Shown one piece after another: positions 61,380-64,000 of a DNA stretch of 64,000 nt. The notes beneath the pieces were generated by a model. The model had not been told where the DNA came from, made no database searches, and was given only the letters and a program-made list of their open reading frames with translations. The translations under genes and the position numbers were made by a program. The stretch covers positions 1,488,001 to 1,552,000 of the forward strand of contig NZ_CP043450.1 in assembly GCF_003286415.2 (NCBI RefSeq). The letters are read 5' to 3'. Origin of the DNA: Mucilaginibacter rubeus (GTDB lineage Bacteria > Bacteroidota > Bacteroidia > Sphingobacteriales > Sphingobacteriaceae). How positions within the stretch are numbered: the first letter of the stretch is position 1; every line of letters starts with the position of its first letter.

Positions 61380-62807
61380 ATGAAAAAATATATAATCCCA
61401 GTTATTTGTATCCTGATGGCAGCGACTTTTTCCGGTTGCCAGAAATGGAAAGGTGAGCACATGGACATTTATAGCTATACACCGCCGGCTGCTAACCCGG
61501 TAAGTGATAAGGCCCCGCTTTCGTGCAGCTCAAGTGGTTCAACAGTGATCCCGGTAAAAGGTACCATGCTTAGCGGTAAAACTTACTCTGTTGAAGATGG
61601 TTGCGATCTGGTGATCAATCCAACTGATACGTTATTGATGCAGCCAGGTGTTACATTAAATATGGGCGCAGGAAGCAGCCTTATAGCTCTGGGAACTTTG
61701 GTAAGTAACGGTTCAAAAGATCAGCCAAACTGGATCACCGTTCCTGGTATTGTAAAAAATGATGCTCCCGGTGGCCTCACTGCTGCTGCTGATCCCGCTT
61801 ATGCTGGTAAATGGAAAGGTATTATCGGTGGCCCTACTTGTAAATTATTGGTTTTAAGGTGGACACACGTAGAATACGCCGGTTTAACAGAAGGTAAAGC
61901 TACGTCAACTATAGCAGGTTCAGGTACCGGTAACCAGTATAGCATTTTATTTGCCAATTATAACGGCAACTTTATCATGGAAGATTCCTGGTTGTACGGT
62001 GGGGTAGATGATCCGATCCGTATCTCGGCAGGTAAGATCGCTATCTTCAGAAATACCTTTGAAAAAAATGGTGTTAGCGGTGGCGACTGTTTAAATGCTA
62101 AAGGTGGTACTGTTGGTACCATGGCTTATAACATGTTTATAGGTACTGCAACCAACGGGCAAAAAGCTTCAAACAAAGGCCAGGCTACAGGTGCACCGCA
62201 AACCAATATCGTAATGTACAATAATACATTCGTTAGCGGTGGTTATCGCCAGGTACAAAGCGGTCGTGGTGGTTGTATCAACTTTGAAGAAGGTGCAGCG
62301 GGTATGTATTACAACAACGTAGCCATCAACTGCAGGTTTGGTTATCGTGTGGTAGGCAGCCCGGTTGCCGATGTTGCGCATCTTTCGTACGGAAATAACT
62401 ATCAATGGGCCGATTCTTTAAGTGTAGCCAACCAATTTTATCCAACAGGTTATATCACGCAGCCGCAAAGCACAGATATTCCATCAATTACTACATCTGC
62501 AAAATACCTGCCTTCAAATTATACTTTAGGTTCTATTTATGATGGCAGTGATGTGGTACAGAAAAATAACCCGATGTTCCTGAACTTCCCTCTTCCAACC
62601 GTTGGTCACCCATTGTACCAATACAGTGCTATCGGGAATTTTAACTTCCATTTGCTGGCCAGTTCGCCGCTTATTGGTAAAGGCAATACAACAATTAAAC
62701 CGTTGATTACCGTGCCGCTTGATAAGATCTATGGCTTATCAGACGCAACCTTACCTGGTACCGATCTTGGTGCATACCAGTTAAATGGCTCAGGAAATCA
62801 ACACTAA
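61380..62807 (+). CDS. Right-handed beta-helix surface lipoprotein, module 2
   Basis: This 475-residue protein has a lipobox FSGC (Cys20). It is a beta-helix with the same strand order as 54993-56201: PTDTLLMQPGVTLNMGAGSS, LIALGTLVSNGSKDQP, LRWTHVEYAG, MEDSWLYGGVDDP, KIAIFRNTFEKNG, IVMYNNTFVSGGYR and YYNNVAINC. It is longer by about 70 residues, mainly toward the C-terminus. It may bind the substrate of the module 2 receptor. The sequence shows no PL or GH active-site pattern. A terminator 21 bp downstream separates it from the phosphatase gene. Confidence 0.82.
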   Translation: MKKYIIPVICILMAATFSGCQKWKGEHMDIYSYTPPAANPVSDKAPLSCSSSGSTVIPVKGTMLSGKTYSVEDGCDLVINPTDTLLMQPGVTLNMGAGSSLIALGTLVSNGSKDQPNWITVPGIVKNDAPGGLTAAADPAYAGKWKGIIGGPTCKLLVLRWTHVEYAGLTEGKATSTIAGSGTGNQYSILFANYNGNFIMEDSWLYGGVDDPIRISAGKIAIFRNTFEKNGVSGGDCLNAKGGTVGTMAYNMFIGTATNGQKASNKGQATGAPQTNIVMYNNTFVSGGYRQVQSGRGGCINFEEGAAGMYYNNVAINCRFGYRVVGSPVADVAHLSYGNNYQWADSLSVANQFYPTGYITQPQSTDIPSITTSAKYLPSNYTLGSIYDGSDVVQKNNPMFLNFPLPTVGHPLYQYSAIGNFNFHLLASSPLIGKGNTTIKPLITVPLDKIYGLSDATLPGTDLGAYQLNGSGNQH

Positions 62808-62827
62808 TAACAATATTTATTCTTCAG

Positions 62828-62861
62828 GAATAGCCGGAGATAATCCGGCTATTCTTTTTTT
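62828..62861 (+). terminator. Terminator after module 2 beta-helix gene
   Basis: GAATAGCCGGA pairs perfectly with TCCGGCTATTC around GATAA and is followed by a run of seven T. A canonical terminator. The following phosphatase gene may therefore depend on partial read-through or its own promoter. Confidence 0.88.
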
Positions 62862-62874
62862 ATACGCTCAAAAA

Positions 62875-63429
62875 ATGAAAAAACTTATTTGTGTACTTTG
62901 TTTATCTATTATATCGCCCTTAACCATATTGTCGGTTAAAGCTCAGTCCACCGATTTAAAGATTGTATTTATCCGCCACGCCGAGAAACCTGTAAAAGGT
63001 GATAACCTGAATTGTCAGGGAATAAACAGGTCGTTAAAACTGCCTGCTGTAATAACATCCAAATTTGGTGTGCCTGATAAAATATTTGTGCCTGGTTTAG
63101 GGCTGGGAGAGGCTACCAAGCATTCCCGGATGTTTCAGACTATTGTTCCGCTTGCCGCTAAATATAACTTAACGGTAAACAGCTCACGTACCGAGAAGGA
63201 CTCATTAGGTTTGGCTGCTGATTTGAAAAGCCGTACAGGTGTAATACTGGTTGTGTGGGAGCACGGCGGTATAGCGCCAATTGTGCGTTCACTGGGAATA
63301 AAACAAGACAACTTAAAATGGCCGGACGATGATTATGACAGTATCTGGATTGTGACCTTTAAAAATGGGGTGGCGACACTTGCACGCGATAAAGAAAACA
63401 TAGATCCCGGAAAAGATTGTAATTTTTAG
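62875..63429 (+). CDS. Exported histidine phosphatase superfamily protein
   Basis: This protein has 184 residues from the ATG at 62875. A longer in-frame start at 62785 would overlap the previous gene and cross the terminator, so it is rejected. It has a signal peptide (residues 1-23, ending VKAQS). The phosphoglycerate-mutase-like signature is FIRHAEKP, with catalytic His, and the second His is in VVWEHGGI. The family transfers phosphate through a phospho-His, and exported members are often phosphatases of unknown substrate. It is small for the family and lacks the longer cap domain seen in phytases. Confidence 0.85.
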   Translation: MKKLICVLCLSIISPLTILSVKAQSTDLKIVFIRHAEKPVKGDNLNCQGINRSLKLPAVITSKFGVPDKIFVPGLGLGEATKHSRMFQTIVPLAAKYNLTVNSSRTEKDSLGLAADLKSRTGVILVVWEHGGIAPIVRSLGIKQDNLKWPDDDYDSIWIVTFKNGVATLARDKENIDPGKDCNF

Positions 63430-63537
63430 TTTGCACGTCGGCCCCTGCTGTAAAGCTGAGGCCGATTTTTGTTTATGCGGCTTTGCTCATAATTGCTACA
63501 GAATGTTCCTGTAATATTGGAGATACAAAGGCTTAGC

Positions 63538-64000
63538 ATGGAGTTTTACAAGTCGTTTTTCCTTACCCATCCATCATCGGTACAGATACTGATTTTTGGA
63601 GCGTTAATAACCTCTTTGTGGCTTGCTGAAGGTTTGATACTGGCAATACCTGTAGGCAAAAAATGGCGACACACTTTTACAAATATGTTGTTTATTGTAA
63701 CGGCACTGCCGGTTCAGCTTTTTATGACAATGTTTGTATTACTTGAAGCGGCCTGGATAAGCCAGAATCATTTAGGCTTGTTGCAACAACTTCCCCGGCA
63801 CCAAAGTATATTGATAAAATACGTTGTCGGGTTTATTATGCTTGATTTTTGTAAATACCTGTACCATGTGATCATGCATAAAGTTGGGGTGCTATGGAAA
63901 TTTCATCTTGTGCATCATACTGATCAAAAACTTGATGTATCAACAACGGTAAGGGAACACCCCGGTGAAACATTTGTAAGAATGTGCTTTTTAATGTTGT
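63538..64000 (+). CDS. Fatty acid hydroxylase / sterol desaturase family protein (3' truncated)
   Basis: An ATG at 63538 opens a frame that stays open to the window edge (154 codons). It encodes several membrane helices (SSVQILIFGALITSLWLAEG, MLFIVTALPVQLFMT) and the histidine clusters of di-iron hydroxylases: YHVIMH, then WKFHLVHHTDQKLDVST and REHPGE. This matches the fatty acid hydroxylase superfamily, which acts on lipids in membranes. The C-terminal His clusters lie beyond the window. Substrate unknown. Confidence 0.88.
   Translation, partial: MEFYKSFFLTHPSSVQILIFGALITSLWLAEGLILAIPVGKKWRHTFTNMLFIVTALPVQLFMTMFVLLEAAWISQNHLGLLQQLPRHQSILIKYVVGFIMLDFCKYLYHVIMHKVGVLWKFHLVHHTDQKLDVSTTVREHPGETFVRMCFLML

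Noticed and set aside
62785..62874. N-terminal extension of the histidine phosphatase from an upstream ATG
   Set aside because: It overlaps the beta-helix gene and crosses a perfect terminator, and the ATG at 62875 gives a proper signal peptide.

Overview
The window reads as chromosomal DNA of a Bacteroidota bacterium, most likely a soil or plant-associated member of the Sphingobacteriaceae (Mucilaginibacter/Pedobacter-like). This is inferred from the gene families: a SusD-type lipoprotein, TonB-dependent receptors with an N-terminal carboxypeptidase-regulatory-like domain, GH92, FucP-type MFS transporters, TPR-HisKA_2 kinases, DUF4097 operons, DUF1543 and DUF3606. It also fits the moderate GC, the near absence of strong Shine-Dalgarno sequences, and one textbook Bacteroidota promoter (TTTG-N21-TAnnTTTG) in front of a tetR gene. 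No tRNA, rRNA, CRISPR array, prophage or insertion sequence was recognised. The window cuts a susD gene at the left edge and a fatty acid hydroxylase gene at the right edge.

Layout. 1-3.6 kb: end of a polysaccharide utilisation locus (SusD, then a GH92 alpha-mannosidase). 3.8-7.5 kb: TRIC/UPF0126 channel, dicarboxylate symporter, HD phosphohydrolase, YitT membrane protein. 7.7-10.7 kb: signalling operon of histidine kinase, single-domain receiver, and receiver-adenylate cyclase. 10.8-12.5 kb: mannonate dehydratase and a SnoaL-like protein. 12.6-15.8 kb: ECF sigma factor, HEAT-repeat anti-sigma factor and two DUF4097 proteins. 15.8-20.9 kb: RRM protein with a candidate sRNA upstream, FAD-dependent oxidase, CBM9-like protein and FucP-type sugar importer. 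20.9-29 kb: sigma-54 activator with two paralogous HisKA_2 kinases, next to a divergent pair of alpha/beta hydrolases. 29.3-32.5 kb: DUF3606 protein plus LigD (NHEJ). 32.8-35.6 kb: leftward cluster with HD, AraC and DUF1543 proteins. 35.7-38.3 kb: exported MsrA/MsrB and class I aldolase. 38.3-45.2 kb: alginate-lyase-like protein, M28 peptidase, MBOAT/SGNH acylation pair and a PL1 pectate lyase. 45.7-52 kb: TetR-controlled RND efflux operon. 52.2-63.4 kb: two tandem paralogous modules of TonB receptor plus beta-helix lipoprotein, each followed by an exported phosphatase.

The strongest candidate for something undescribed is the 52.2-63.4 kb region. A large TonB-dependent receptor is twice followed directly by a right-handed beta-helix lipoprotein in the position where SusD normally sits. 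One module then carries a YncE-type beta-propeller and a Tat-exported purple acid phosphatase, and the other an exported histidine phosphatase. This suggests capture of a phosphorylated organic substrate with a beta-helix surface lipoprotein in place of SusD. Other notable points are a three-site TetR operator set with one site inside a consensus promoter, overlapping divergent -24/-12 (sigma-54-like) elements beside a sigma-54 activator locus, a dispersed REP-like palindrome, and a nested palindrome at 7608-7691.
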